The notes: generated by a model not told the origin, from the letters alone. 64,000 nt of DNA from Helcococcus bovis (GCF_046035435.1 NZ_JBFNFH010000007.1), one strand, 5' to 3'. Numbered from the stretch's first letter, positions 1 to 7,658 are shown. A program made the numbers and translations.

Positions 1-1
1 A

Positions 2-153
2 AAAGAAGAATTAGAAATGTCTAAACGAGAATGGTTAGAAAAAAAGGGTTAAATCCAGAAATTTTAAATTTTAGTTTTTATGACGAAAATTATAACTTAA
101 ATAATGATAATAAAAGAGAAAATATAAAAGATGAATTCAATTTAGATATATAA
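2..153 (+). CDS. 3' end of an unidentified ICE gene, possibly with a -1 frameshift
   Basis: The gene enters from the left edge. The frame starting at base 2 reads 16 residues and stops at 50-52. The overlapping -1 frame then continues for about 35 residues to a stop at 151-153. The join lies on a run of seven A followed by G (39-46), in the phase of the classical A-AAA-AAG slippery heptamer (40-46). Read through a -1 shift, the peptide continues smoothly (LEKKG then LNPEIL). It could be a programmed frameshift, a homopolymer error, or two adjacent short reading frames: an ATG at 31 could start a 40-residue ORF on its own. The family is not recognised. Confidence 0.35.
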
Positions 154-172
154 CTTAAAAAAATAAAATAAA

Positions 173-193
173 TTTTGTTCAAAATGAACAAAA
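173..193. promoter_or_regulatory. 21-bp palindrome, copy 1, upstream of maff2
   Basis: Perfect inverted repeat: arms TTTTGTTCA and TGAACAAAA around AAA. It is followed directly by the Shine-Dalgarno-like AGAAAGGA, and the start codon is at 208, 14 nt after the right arm. Confidence 0.8.
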
Positions 194-207
194 AGAAAGG
201 AATAAAA

Positions 208-366
208 ATGGAAGCTTTTAGAGCAGGAATAAATGTTTTAGGACAAATTGTTATAGCTATAGGTGGTGGTCTTGGAATATGGGGAATCATAAATTTACTT
301 GAAGGTTATGGTTCAGATAATCCGGGAGCAAAATCTCAAGGTATTAAGCAATTTAAGGCTAAATAA
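208..366 (+). pseudogene. Maff2 family protein, N-terminal fragment split by the nested element
   Basis: The first 48 codons match the small Maff2 mobile-element proteins: a hydrophobic, glycine-rich N-terminal segment (about residues 9-30), then an EGYG-x-DNPGAKSQGIKQ segment. After codon 48 the frame enters foreign DNA and stops four codons later. The missing C-terminus is at 11391-11468. A start at 208 is supported by AGAAAGGA seven bases upstream; the longer TTG-initiated reading only translates the palindrome. Maff2 proteins are small membrane proteins of clostridial conjugation loci with no established function. As it stands the gene is interrupted, although excision of the insert would restore it. 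Confidence 0.85.
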
Positions 367-419
367 AGACGGAATGATACAGCCAAATCTCTAAAACTAA
401 GACTTCAAGCAATGAAATA

Positions 420-448
420 TTGATTACACTCAATGATTATGGTATAAT
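420..448 (+). promoter_or_regulatory. Promoter with ATTGA-N6-TCAAT operator for the R-M operon
   Basis: -35 TTGATT (420-425), a 17-base spacer, -10 TATAAT (443-448). An inverted repeat ATTGA/TCAAT spaced by six bases overlaps the -35 box. Almost the same 30-base module recurs at 6502-6531 before the DUF1016 gene. Confidence 0.75.
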
Positions 449-484
449 ATTGCCGATAGTATTTGTAAAGAAAAGAGGGTTAAT

Positions 485-706
485 ATGGCATTAAACTATA
501 AACCATTATGGATACAACTTGCAAAAAAGGGTTTGAAGAAAACTGATGTAATTGCTATGGCAGACTTAACCACTAATGTTATGGCACAAATGGGAAAAGA
601 TAAACCGATAACACTTAAAAATTTAGAGAGAATATGTAAAGCACTTGACTGTACACCTAACGATGTATTCTCTTTTGATGATGAATATGTTGAAGAGGGA
701 GAGTAG
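485..706 (+). CDS. XRE-family helix-turn-helix regulator (Cro/C1-like)
   Basis: A 73-residue protein that is almost entirely one HTH domain of the short Cro/C1 type, with the usual ending LKNLERICKALDC followed by a P-N-D-V segment and an acidic tail. It probably binds DNA as a dimer. AGAGGG lies 5-10 nt before the ATG. It is first in an operon with the methyltransferase, which starts 6 nt after its stop. The strong promoter upstream carries an inverted repeat over the -35 box, so autoregulation is likely, as with the controller proteins of restriction-modification operons. That role is inferred from position and operator layout. Confidence 0.8.
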   Translation: MALNYKPLWIQLAKKGLKKTDVIAMADLTTNVMAQMGKDKPITLKNLERICKALDCTPNDVFSFDDEYVEEGE

Positions 707-712
707 AGAGCA

Positions 713-2734
713 ATGCAAACTAAATGGACATTAGAAGATGATGTAAATGATTATGTAAAAGGTCGATTAGAAGATTTAGGACTGAAAAAACTAAAGGATT
801 ATAATGTTGAATCGTCAATGTCGGACTATATGAAAGAAGCACTAAGAGGAAGTGCCAAAACAAAGAACAAAACTAATTTTGGTAAGCCTGATTTTCATAT
901 AGAAAAGTATAATATTCCTGTTGTTTTTGAGGATAAGCTTGGAACTAAAAAGTTAATTTCAAAAACGAAAGATGGAATAAAAGAAGATGATAAATCTATT
1001 AGCAGTTTTGCAGTAAACGGAGCCTTGTATTATGCAACACAAATGATAGATAGTGATAAATACGATGAAGTGGTGGCTATAGGTGTTGCGGGTGATAGCA
1101 AAGATGATGTAGAAATACAGGTTTATTATGTTTATGGTTCATCTATGAAGTCTGTAAAGTATATGTCAGAATATAAAACACTTGATTTCTTAGAGAGTAA
1201 ACAAACATTTGAGAATTTTTATAAGGATGCCGTCTTAACTGAAGAAGAGAAACATGAATTACTGATTACAAGTAAGAAGATATTAAATGAGTATGCTGGC
1301 AAGCTGAATAAGTTAATGCACAATCACAATATAACAGCTCCTCAGCGTGTTCTATATGTATCTGGAATGCTTTTGTCAATGCAGGATGTCGTTAATTCAG
1401 ACGGAGAGAAGATACAAGACGGACTTACTCCAGATGATTTAAAAGGTATTCAAACAGAGTCCAAAAGAGATGGTAAAGTTATAACATCTCAAATTGAAGA
1501 ATTTTTAAAAGCAAGAAAAATAGATATAGATAAGCAAAAATTGATGTTAGCTTCTTTTTCGGAAATTTCAAAAGATAAACAAAGAGATGAGTTAACAGAA
1601 AATCATAAGCAAATATCTAAGTTATTAGAGAAAGATAGTAGCTGTAATAAGCAGATTTTTACCTTTATTTATGAATATGTATTTAAACAGATTGACGCTA
1701 TTGCAGGACATATTGATATTATGGGAGAAATGTATTCCGAATTTCTAAAATATGCTCTTGGAGATGGAAAAGAAATAGGAATTGTTTTGACACCACCCTA
1801 TGTTACTAAGTTAATGGCTGAAATACTTAATATTACGGAAGACAATCGTGTAATGGACTTAGCAACGGGGAGTGCAGGTTTCCTTATTAGCAGTATGGAA
1901 CTTATGATAGCAAGTGCTGAAAATAAGTATGGGAAAGATACAACAAGAGCAAAACAAAAAATCGAAGAAATAAAGCAAAAAAGACTTTTAGGAGTTGAAC
2001 TAAATGCTGAAATGTATACTTTAGCTGCTACAAATATGATACTTAGAGGAGATGGTTCAAGCAACATTCAAAAAGGTAATACATTCAAAACGCCAGAGGA
2101 GCTATATACTAATTTTAAGGCAGATAGAATATTGCTAAACCCACCATTTTCTTTTGAAGAAAATGGAATGCCGTTTATAGCATTTGGACTTGATAAAATG
2201 GAAAAAGGTGGGTTAGGAGCTATTATTATCCAAGATAGTGCAGGTAGCGGAAAAGCAATAGGGACAAATAAAACCATATTGAAAAACAACACTCTCAAAG
2301 CGAGTATAAAAATGCCACTTGATTTATTTGAACCTATGGCAACTGTTCCAACAAGTATATATATTTTTGAGGCAGGAACACCTCATGATTATGGAAAGAC
2401 TGTTAAGTTTATTGACTTTAGAAATGATGGATACAAAAGAACTCAACGAAAGATACAGGAAGTTGATAGACCTAATGACAGATATAGAGCTTTAATTCAA
2501 ATTTATAAAAATGGATTATTCGCTAAAATAGATAAAAGTTTATGGGATTTGCAGGAAATATATATAGAAGATTATATTGATGAAAGTGGTGCAGATTGGA
2601 ACTTTGACCAACACAAGATTATAGATACAAAAGCTAATTTAGATGATTTTAAAAATGTAGTGTCTGATTATTTATCTTGGGAAGTAAGTAAAATATTGAA
2701 GAAAGATAGTGGTACTTGCTTGGGAAAAAATTAA
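713..2734 (+). CDS. HsdM-like adenine methyltransferase with N-terminal PD-(D/E)XK nuclease domain
   Basis: 673 residues. The N-terminal part resembles an R-type nuclease domain: P59-D60, then E73-D74-K75 in a FEDK strand, a PD-(D/E)XK pattern. The second half is an N6-adenine methyltransferase: a TPPYV segment, SAM motif DLATGSAGF at about 382-390, and catalytic NPPF at about 476-479. Ordinary HsdM proteins are about 500 residues and need a separate HsdR. No hsdR is present here and an S subunit follows, so the best fit is a combined restriction-methylation subunit of the BcgI (type IIB/IIG) kind. It sits behind the XRE regulator and overlaps the S gene by 19 nt. The recognition sequence cannot be read from the sequence. 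Confidence 0.82.
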   Translation: MQTKWTLEDDVNDYVKGRLEDLGLKKLKDYNVESSMSDYMKEALRGSAKTKNKTNFGKPDFHIEKYNIPVVFEDKLGTKKLISKTKDGIKEDDKSISSFAVNGALYYATQMIDSDKYDEVVAIGVAGDSKDDVEIQVYYVYGSSMKSVKYMSEYKTLDFLESKQTFENFYKDAVLTEEEKHELLITSKKILNEYAGKLNKLMHNHNITAPQRVLYVSGMLLSMQDVVNSDGEKIQDGLTPDDLKGIQTESKRDGKVITSQIEEFLKARKIDIDKQKLMLASFSEISKDKQRDELTENHKQISKLLEKDSSCNKQIFTFIYEYVFKQIDAIAGHIDIMGEMYSEFLKYALGDGKEIGIVLTPPYVTKLMAEILNITEDNRVMDLATGSAGFLISSMELMIASAENKYGKDTTRAKQKIEEIKQKRLLGVELNAEMYTLAATNMILRGDGSSNIQKGNTFKTPEELYTNFKADRILLNPPFSFEENGMPFIAFGLDKMEKGGLGAIIIQDSAGSGKAIGTNKTILKNNTLKASIKMPLDLFEPMATVPTSIYIFEAGTPHDYGKTVKFIDFRNDGYKRTQRKIQEVDRPNDRYRALIQIYKNGLFAKIDKSLWDLQEIYIEDYIDESGADWNFDQHKIIDTKANLDDFKNVVSDYLSWEVSKILKKDSGTCLGKN

Positions 2735-3912
2735 GCCCCCGTTTCAAAAAGCTTGAAGATGATTTCAAGAATAACGGGGGCGAATGGAAAGAGGTAGTTG
2801 CTGAAGAACTATTTTCTATAAAAGGAAACCCACAATTAAACAAAGATAGTTTTGTCTTTACTGAAGATGAAAAATATCCTTATTTTACACGGACAGTTTT
2901 GAATAATGGAGTATCAGGATATGTAGAATACTTAGATGAAGAACATAAAATAAAGGGAAATAGTATAGCGGTAGGTATGTTAGGTATGCAATTCTTTTAT
3001 ATGGAAAAAGATTTTTATGCTGGACAATTTACCAAGACGATATTTCCTAAATTTGAATATTTTAACAGAAAGGTTGCTTTGTATTTTGTTTCATTACTTA
3101 ATAAAAACCAAAAAGTTTTTCAAAGTGTATTGGTAAGAGATTTTGAAAAGATATTTAATGAGGTGAAATTAAAACTACCATTTTTAAATGGTAAGATAAA
3201 TTTTTCCTATATGGAAAAATTTATCGAGGAACTCGAAGCGGAACGCATCGAGGAACTCGAAGCGTATCTTGTGGCAACTGGACTTAAAGATTATCGTTTA
3301 ACTAAATATGATGAGAATATACTTGACAAGTTTAATGAATTGTCCGAAACTTCTTTAGACAGACAGACAGACAGACAGACAGGAATAATTTGTAAGTATA
3401 AACTTGGGTCTCTATTTGATATTTCTACACCAAAGAAGAAGTTTAATGCTGATTCTGTTAAGTTTGGAGGTGAGTATCCTTATGTTGCAAGAGGAGAAAA
3501 TAATAATGGTATTCGGGGATATATAACTGAGGATAAAAAATTCTTAAATTATGGTAATACAATTTCATTTGGTCAAGATACTGCAACGATGTTTTACCAA
3601 AAACAAGAATATTTTACAGGAGATAAAATCAAGATATTTCAATCCAAAAATTTTATATTGAACAAATATAATGCGTTATATTATATAGCTACAACTAAAA
3701 AAACTCTAAAAACTTTTAGTTGGGGAAGTACATCTTATAATGTTAAAAATTTGGAAAATATAGAGTTGGAAATACCAACATACAATTCCAAGCCTAATAA
3801 TGATTTTATGAGTGATTTTATCAGAGTAATAGAAAAACTTGTAATAAAAGATGTTGTTATATGGGCAGATAAGAAAATAGAAGCAACAAAACAGGTTGCA
3901 GGTAGAAACTAA
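2716..3912 (+). CDS. hsdS: Type I-like DNA specificity subunit (HsdS), two recognition domains
   Basis: 398 residues in the usual S layout: recognition domain 1 (about 20-155), a helical spacer (about 165-200), recognition domain 2 (about 228-360) and a C-terminal helix. It should direct the upstream methyltransferase/nuclease to a bipartite target. A TTG start at 2716 inside the end of the upstream gene is the only plausible start before the first domain, so translation is probably coupled. Three unusual features are present: a GC-rich inverted repeat at the start (2735-2781), an exact 18-bp direct repeat in the spacer (3223-3264), and an AGAC tetranucleotide tract between the spacer and domain 2. 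The gene is currently in frame across the tract. Confidence 0.88.
   Translation: MLGKKLSPRFKKLEDDFKNNGGEWKEVVAEELFSIKGNPQLNKDSFVFTEDEKYPYFTRTVLNNGVSGYVEYLDEEHKIKGNSIAVGMLGMQFFYMEKDFYAGQFTKTIFPKFEYFNRKVALYFVSLLNKNQKVFQSVLVRDFEKIFNEVKLKLPFLNGKINFSYMEKFIEELEAERIEELEAYLVATGLKDYRLTKYDENILDKFNELSETSLDRQTDRQTGIICKYKLGSLFDISTPKKKFNADSVKFGGEYPYVARGENNNGIRGYITEDKKFLNYGNTISFGQDTATMFYQKQEYFTGDKIKIFQSKNFILNKYNALYYIATTKKTLKTFSWGSTSYNVKNLENIELEIPTYNSKPNNDFMSDFIRVIEKLVIKDVVIWADKKIEATKQVAGRN
2735..2781. repeat. GC-rich inverted repeat at the start of hsdS
   Basis: GCCCCCGTT (2735-2743) and AACGGGGGC (2773-2781) are perfect 9-bp arms around a 29-base loop in a very AT-rich gene. They lie just after the presumed TTG start. 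This could be an mRNA hairpin limiting initiation or a recombination site for swapping S alleles. Confidence 0.6.
3223..3264 (+). repeat. 18-bp direct repeat in the HsdS spacer helix
   Basis: ATCGAGGAACTCGAAGCG occurs at 3223-3240 and 3247-3264, period 24 bp, encoding I-E-E-L-E-A twice. Spacer repeats of this type in EcoR124I-family S proteins set the distance between the two half-sites. Confidence 0.8.
3357..3382 (+). repeat. AGAC tetranucleotide tract (6.5 copies) in hsdS
   Basis: Six uninterrupted AGAC units plus AG, encoding a D-R-Q-T repeat between the spacer and recognition domain 2. Since 4 is not a multiple of 3, gain or loss of one unit shifts the frame and removes domain 2. Confidence 0.9.
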
Positions 3913-3932
3913 AAAATATGATTTTAGAAATT

Positions 3933-3960
3933 AGAGATAGCAGAAATGTTATCTCTTTTT
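3933..3960 (+). terminator. Terminator after hsdS
   Basis: AGAGATA (3933-3939) pairs with TATCTCT (3950-3956), followed by a T run. Confidence 0.65.
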
Positions 3961-3992
3961 CTATGCCCAAAATTTGAAAGGAGATAAATTTT

Positions 3993-4259
3993 ATGGATAG
4001 CAAAACTGAATTAGAAAAGGTAAAAGCAGAGATTGAAAGTAAGCAAGAGGAAAAAGAAAAATGCGAAAAGAAATTAGCTCAGCTTAAAAATCAAGAGAAG
4101 CAATTAAAAAGAATGGCAAGTCTTAAAGAAAGAAAAAAGCGAAACCATAGATTGATAGAACGAGGAGCAATTCTTGAAAGTTTTATCGAGGGAGCAAGTG
4201 ATAAAACTAATGAAGAAATCAAAGATATATTACAAAAGGTATTTCAAAAAGCTGACTGA
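3993..4259 (+). CDS. DUF3847 family protein
   Basis: 88 residues, highly charged: an N-terminal coiled coil (about 1-50), then the characteristic RNHRLIERGAILESFI segment of DUF3847 and a short helical tail. DUF3847 proteins are commonly found just upstream of MobA/MobL relaxases in Firmicute mobilizable elements, as here, where the oriT candidate lies between the two genes. A relaxosome accessory role is therefore likely but inferred. AAGGAGA precedes the ATG. It is separated from hsdS by a terminator, so it starts the mobilization module rather than belonging to the R-M operon. Confidence 0.8.
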   Translation: MDSKTELEKVKAEIESKQEEKEKCEKKLAQLKNQEKQLKRMASLKERKKRNHRLIERGAILESFIEGASDKTNEEIKDILQKVFQKAD

Positions 4260-4697
4260 ACAAATCGTTCTGTTAGGTGATAATGATTAAAAAGACAAGA
4301 AGAATAGTATAATCGCAATTCCCTTAGATTTTCTAAGGGCGCAATTATACACCCTTTAGGTGTCCTTGCGACCTGCGGTGCTTTTGCCCTTGCAGGGAGC
4401 AAAGAAAAAAGCTGAAGCATTTTTCTATATCAATGACAAAAGACAACTGAATATAATCCATTCGCTTTTTTATCATCAAGGGTAAAGTGCATTCGCTACC
4501 GCTCACCCTTGATAATAAAAATTTGAAACGGATAGCTTACATTAAGCCGACATACTAAAACAACAAAAAGTAAAAGTATAGTCGGCTTTTTCTATTTTAT
4601 CGTTTCAAAACGCTCATTCAGTTTATAGAAGATTAAAAGTACTTTTTTAAGACCGACACCTAAAACAACAAAAGAGAAAGAAAAGGAGATGATAAAA
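4260..4697. other. oriT: Gene-free hairpin-rich region, probable oriT of the nested element
   Basis: There is no gene in these 440 bases but several inverted repeats. CCCTTAGA/TCTAAGGG (4321-4339) is flanked by direct repeats CGCAATT. Read on the minus strand its right side gives AATTGCGCCCTTAG, close to the TGCGCCCTTA nick-region core of MOBQ plasmids such as RSF1010 and pIP501. Further structures are ACACC/GGTGT (4349-4363), a 14-bp repeat with one mismatch at 4470-4483/4505-4518, and AAGCCGAC/GTCGGCTT (4544-4551/4581-4588) followed by T residues, itself enclosed by TTTGAAACG/CGTTTCAAA. A MOBQ relaxase gene follows directly. Confidence 0.65.
4544..4595 (+). terminator. Terminator-like hairpin before mobL
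   Basis: AAGCCGACATACT (4544-4556) pairs with AGTATAGTCGGCTT (4575-4588, one bulged base), followed by TTTTCTATTTT. Confidence 0.5.
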
Positions 4698-6332
4698 ATG
4701 GCAGACAGTTTTCACTTTAGTATATCAATGATAAGTAGAGGGAAAAGTAAAAGTGCAGTTGCAAGTGCAGCCTATATATCCTGTGAGAAATTAACAAATG
4801 AATGGGACGGAGTAACCCACGATTACCATAATAAAAAAGGACTACTTCATTCAGAAATATTCTTGCCGGAAAACATACCAATCAGACTAAAAGATAGAGC
4901 AACCTTATGGAATAGCGTGGAGTTAAATGAAAAAGCAAGCAACGCTCAACTTGCAAGAAACTTCATTATTGCCCTACCAAAAGAATTATCCTTTGAAGAA
5001 AATAAGAAACTCATTACAGACTTCATACAGGAGAACTTTGTATCAAAAGGAATGATAGCAGACCTTGCTATACACGATGAAAGTAATGAGGGAAATAAAA
5101 ATATTCACGCCCATATAATGACAACACTTAGACCAATAAATGAAAAAGGACAGTGGCAAGCTAAGAGCAAAAAAGAATATATCCTTGATGAAAACGGAGA
5201 AAAGATTTTAGGTAAAAATGGTAAACCTAAGACAAGAAAAATAGAACTTACTGACTGGAATAACAAGGGTAACGCAGAGAAATGGCGAGAAAGTTTTGCA
5301 AGTCTTTGTAATCAGTATTTAGAGAAAAACAATCTTGAAAAAAGAGTAGACCATCGCTCCTTTGAAAGACAGGGCGTAGAAGAAATCCCGACCATTCATT
5401 TAGGAGCAAGTGCCAGTGCCTTAGAAAGAAAAGGTATTGAAACGGATAAAGGGAATATCAACAGAGAAATCAAAAAGCATAATTCCTTAGTCAAAGCTAT
5501 TCGAGAAAAAATTGCAGAGCTTACATCTTGGATAAATGATTTTTCAAAAGCCTTATTTGAAAGATACGAACAGTATAAACGGACAAGGCAAGATGAAATA
5601 GATAATAAAGCAGAACTCTTTAATCTCTATGAATACATCTCAATCTACAATGATATACAGGGAGAAAAAACAAAAAATCTATCCTACTATGGACAGATAA
5701 AAAAGGGAAATGCGGACCTTAAAAGGTTTGTAAAAGCAATATATTATTTGAAAGACAATAACCTTAGAACCATAGCTGACCTACAAGAAAAGATAAACAC
5801 CTTACAATCCAAGAATAAGAAAATAAGTCAAGATATAAAGGTTAAAACTACAAGGATAGAAAGTCTAAATAAGTGCTTTGTCTATGCAGACATCATTAAG
5901 GATAACAAGCAAGTATTTGATGAATGGAACAGCAAATCACTATTCAAAGACAGCTTCTATAATTCCCATAAAGAACAGATAGACAAGTACAAAAGAGCAA
6001 GGGCAATACTTGAAAAGATAACAGGCTCATCAGCTATTAAGTCTAAGGATTGGCAAAAGGAAATACAAAGCCTTGAAAGTGAAGTAAGACTATTAAACAA
6101 TCAATCTCAATCTATCAAAGAAGAGTACGAAAGTATCAATCATATCAAGTATGCAGTAAAAACTGTAAATGATGATTATGGTATAGATTTATCCATTGAG
6201 ATAGACAAGGCGATTAAGAGAGGAGAAAAGCCAAGTGTAATTGCCCTGCTTAAAAAATACCAAGAGCAAGGGAAAAAATACGAGCAGAGAAAGGCAAAAA
6301 CAAAGGACTATTATAAGAATGAGGAAAGATGA
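4698..6332 (+). CDS. mobL: MobA/MobL family relaxase (MOBQ)
   Basis: 544 residues. The N-terminal 220 residues are a MobA/MobL relaxase domain: an opening FHFSISMISRGKSKSAVASA segment and the metal-binding H-A-H (H137, H139) in NIHAHIMTTLRP. It should nick oriT and lead the transferred strand. The remainder is a long charged coiled-coil region (about 250-540). A start at 4698 is chosen because AAGGAG lies nine bases upstream; the ATG at 4689 abuts that site. With no mating-pore genes in the nested element, it would rely on a helper system such as the surrounding ICE. The oriT candidate is directly upstream. Confidence 0.9.
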   Translation: MADSFHFSISMISRGKSKSAVASAAYISCEKLTNEWDGVTHDYHNKKGLLHSEIFLPENIPIRLKDRATLWNSVELNEKASNAQLARNFIIALPKELSFEENKKLITDFIQENFVSKGMIADLAIHDESNEGNKNIHAHIMTTLRPINEKGQWQAKSKKEYILDENGEKILGKNGKPKTRKIELTDWNNKGNAEKWRESFASLCNQYLEKNNLEKRVDHRSFERQGVEEIPTIHLGASASALERKGIETDKGNINREIKKHNSLVKAIREKIAELTSWINDFSKALFERYEQYKRTRQDEIDNKAELFNLYEYISIYNDIQGEKTKNLSYYGQIKKGNADLKRFVKAIYYLKDNNLRTIADLQEKINTLQSKNKKISQDIKVKTTRIESLNKCFVYADIIKDNKQVFDEWNSKSLFKDSFYNSHKEQIDKYKRARAILEKITGSSAIKSKDWQKEIQSLESEVRLLNNQSQSIKEEYESINHIKYAVKTVNDDYGIDLSIEIDKAIKRGEKPSVIALLKKYQEQGKKYEQRKAKTKDYYKNEER

Positions 6333-6567
6333 AATCTTAAAACAGGACAGCATTTAGGTGGGAACAAATCATTCAGTCCTATAAACTGACTTACCATTAT
6401 AGTGCATAAGCCTGCGTACCCATTTTGGGAACGCAGAGTAAAACTAAGAGGGGGTAATGATTTGTTGCTCCATTTTGACCTATAAACATAAGTAACATAA
6501 TATTGAATACACTCAATATTTATGGTATAATAATTAAAATCGTAGTAGATAAAGAGGTGGTAGCTAT
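6333..6567. other. Gene-free spacer with nested inverted repeats and a promoter
   Basis: AACAAATCATT (6363-6373) pairs with AATGATTTGTT (6456-6466). Inside it lies a strong hairpin: CTGCGT-A-CCCA (6412-6422) with TGGG-A-ACGCAG (6426-6436). No coding frame or T run is seen. The right side holds the promoter of the DUF1016 gene. Possible roles are a replication or conversion origin, or a structured end of the relaxase mRNA. Confidence 0.5.
6502..6531 (+). promoter_or_regulatory. Promoter with the same operator as the R-M operon
   Basis: -35 TTGAAT (6503-6508), 17-base spacer, -10 TATAAT (6526-6531), with ATTGA/TCAAT overlapping the -35 box. It is nearly identical over 30 bases to the promoter at 419-449. 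Confidence 0.75.
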
Positions 6568-7593
6568 ATGAATAATGAAATAGATAAAATTCATAAAGAT
6601 GTTTATAGCAGCATTAAAGAATTGATGGATAATGCAAGAAATAGTGTTGCAAGAGAAGTTAATAATATCCTCATTCAAACTTACTGGGAGATTGGGCGAA
6701 TTATAGTAGAAGATGAACAAGGAAATTCTGATAGAGCTGAGTATGGGAAACAATTAGTAACAGACTTATCAAAGAGGCTCACAAAAGAATATGGCAAGGG
6801 ATTTTCAAAATCTAACTTGTTTAATATGAGAAATTTCTATTTGAGTTTTCCGATTTTCCAGACGGTGTCTGGAAAATTAAGTTGGTCGCATTATTGTGAA
6901 TTACTTTCCATAAGTGATGAGAAGAAAAGAAGTTTTTATGAAAAAGAAGCTATCAATGCGAATTGGTCTGTAAGAGAGTTAAAAAGACAGATAAAGACAT
7001 CACTTTTTGAAAGACTTTTACTTTCATCAGGAGATGAAAATAAAGAAAAGGTATTAGAGTTAGCCTTAAAAGGAAATGAAATAAATAAGGCAAGTGATGT
7101 TGTAAAAGATCCTTATGTATTTGAATTTTTAGGACTGCCTGAAGAAAAGCCAATTATGGAGAGTGATTTAGAAAAAGCCTTGATAACTCATATTGAAAAA
7201 TTTTTGCTTGAACTTGGCAAGGGCTTTATGTATGTAGGCTCACAGCAAAGAGTAACACTTGGAAATACCCATTATTATGTTGATATGGTATTTTATAACA
7301 AGATACTTAGAAGCTATGTTTTGATCGAACTCAAAACAGGAAAGTTGATGCCGGAAGCAGTCGGACAAATAAATATGTATCTTAATTACTACAAGACGGA
7401 AGTTAATGATGATACGGATAATGAGCCTATTGGGATTATCCTTTGTACTGATAAGGACGGTATACAGGCAGAATATGCACTTGGCAGTTTATCCAATAAG
7501 ATATTTGCTTCTAAGTATACGCTATATATTCCTGATAGAGAACTATTAGAAGAACAAGTCGAAAGAGTTTTAAGGAATTACAAGGAGAAATAA
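6568..7593 (+). CDS. DUF1016/YhcG-type PD-(D/E)XK nuclease protein
   Basis: 341 residues in two domains: an N-terminal DUF1016 helical domain (about 10-150, with YWEIGRIIVEDEQG and YGKQLVTDLSKRL) and a C-terminal PD-(D/E)XK nuclease-like domain (about 170-335) with the D in YYVDMVFYN and the E-x-K in LIELKTGKL. This family is often found in or beside type I R-M loci; its role there is unsettled and a defence function is inferred. Here it has its own promoter, almost a copy of the promoter of the R-M operon 6 kb upstream, so the two are probably controlled together. GAGGTGG provides the ribosome-binding site. It sits as a discrete cargo gene between the relaxase and the replication genes. Confidence 0.85.
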   Translation: MNNEIDKIHKDVYSSIKELMDNARNSVAREVNNILIQTYWEIGRIIVEDEQGNSDRAEYGKQLVTDLSKRLTKEYGKGFSKSNLFNMRNFYLSFPIFQTVSGKLSWSHYCELLSISDEKKRSFYEKEAINANWSVRELKRQIKTSLFERLLLSSGDENKEKVLELALKGNEINKASDVVKDPYVFEFLGLPEEKPIMESDLEKALITHIEKFLLELGKGFMYVGSQQRVTLGNTHYYVDMVFYNKILRSYVLIELKTGKLMPEAVGQINMYLNYYKTEVNDDTDNEPIGIILCTDKDGIQAEYALGSLSNKIFASKYTLYIPDRELLEEQVERVLRNYKEK

Positions 7594-7608
7594 AGTTAAT
7601 TGAAAATC

Positions 7609-7626
7609 GTGCAACGTCCGTTGCAC
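7609..7626. repeat. Short perfect hairpin after the DUF1016 gene
   Basis: GTGCAAC (7609-7615) and GTTGCAC (7620-7626) around GTCC. There is no T run, so it is not a canonical terminator; the terminator follows at 7659. Confidence 0.5.
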
Positions 7627-7658
7627 AAATAGTAAACAAAATAATTTATGATTGATTG

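Noticed and set aside
3357..3382. AGAC tract considered as a CRISPR-like or satellite repeat
   Set aside because: The unit is four bases with no spacers and it lies in frame in hsdS. No CRISPR array was seen in the window.
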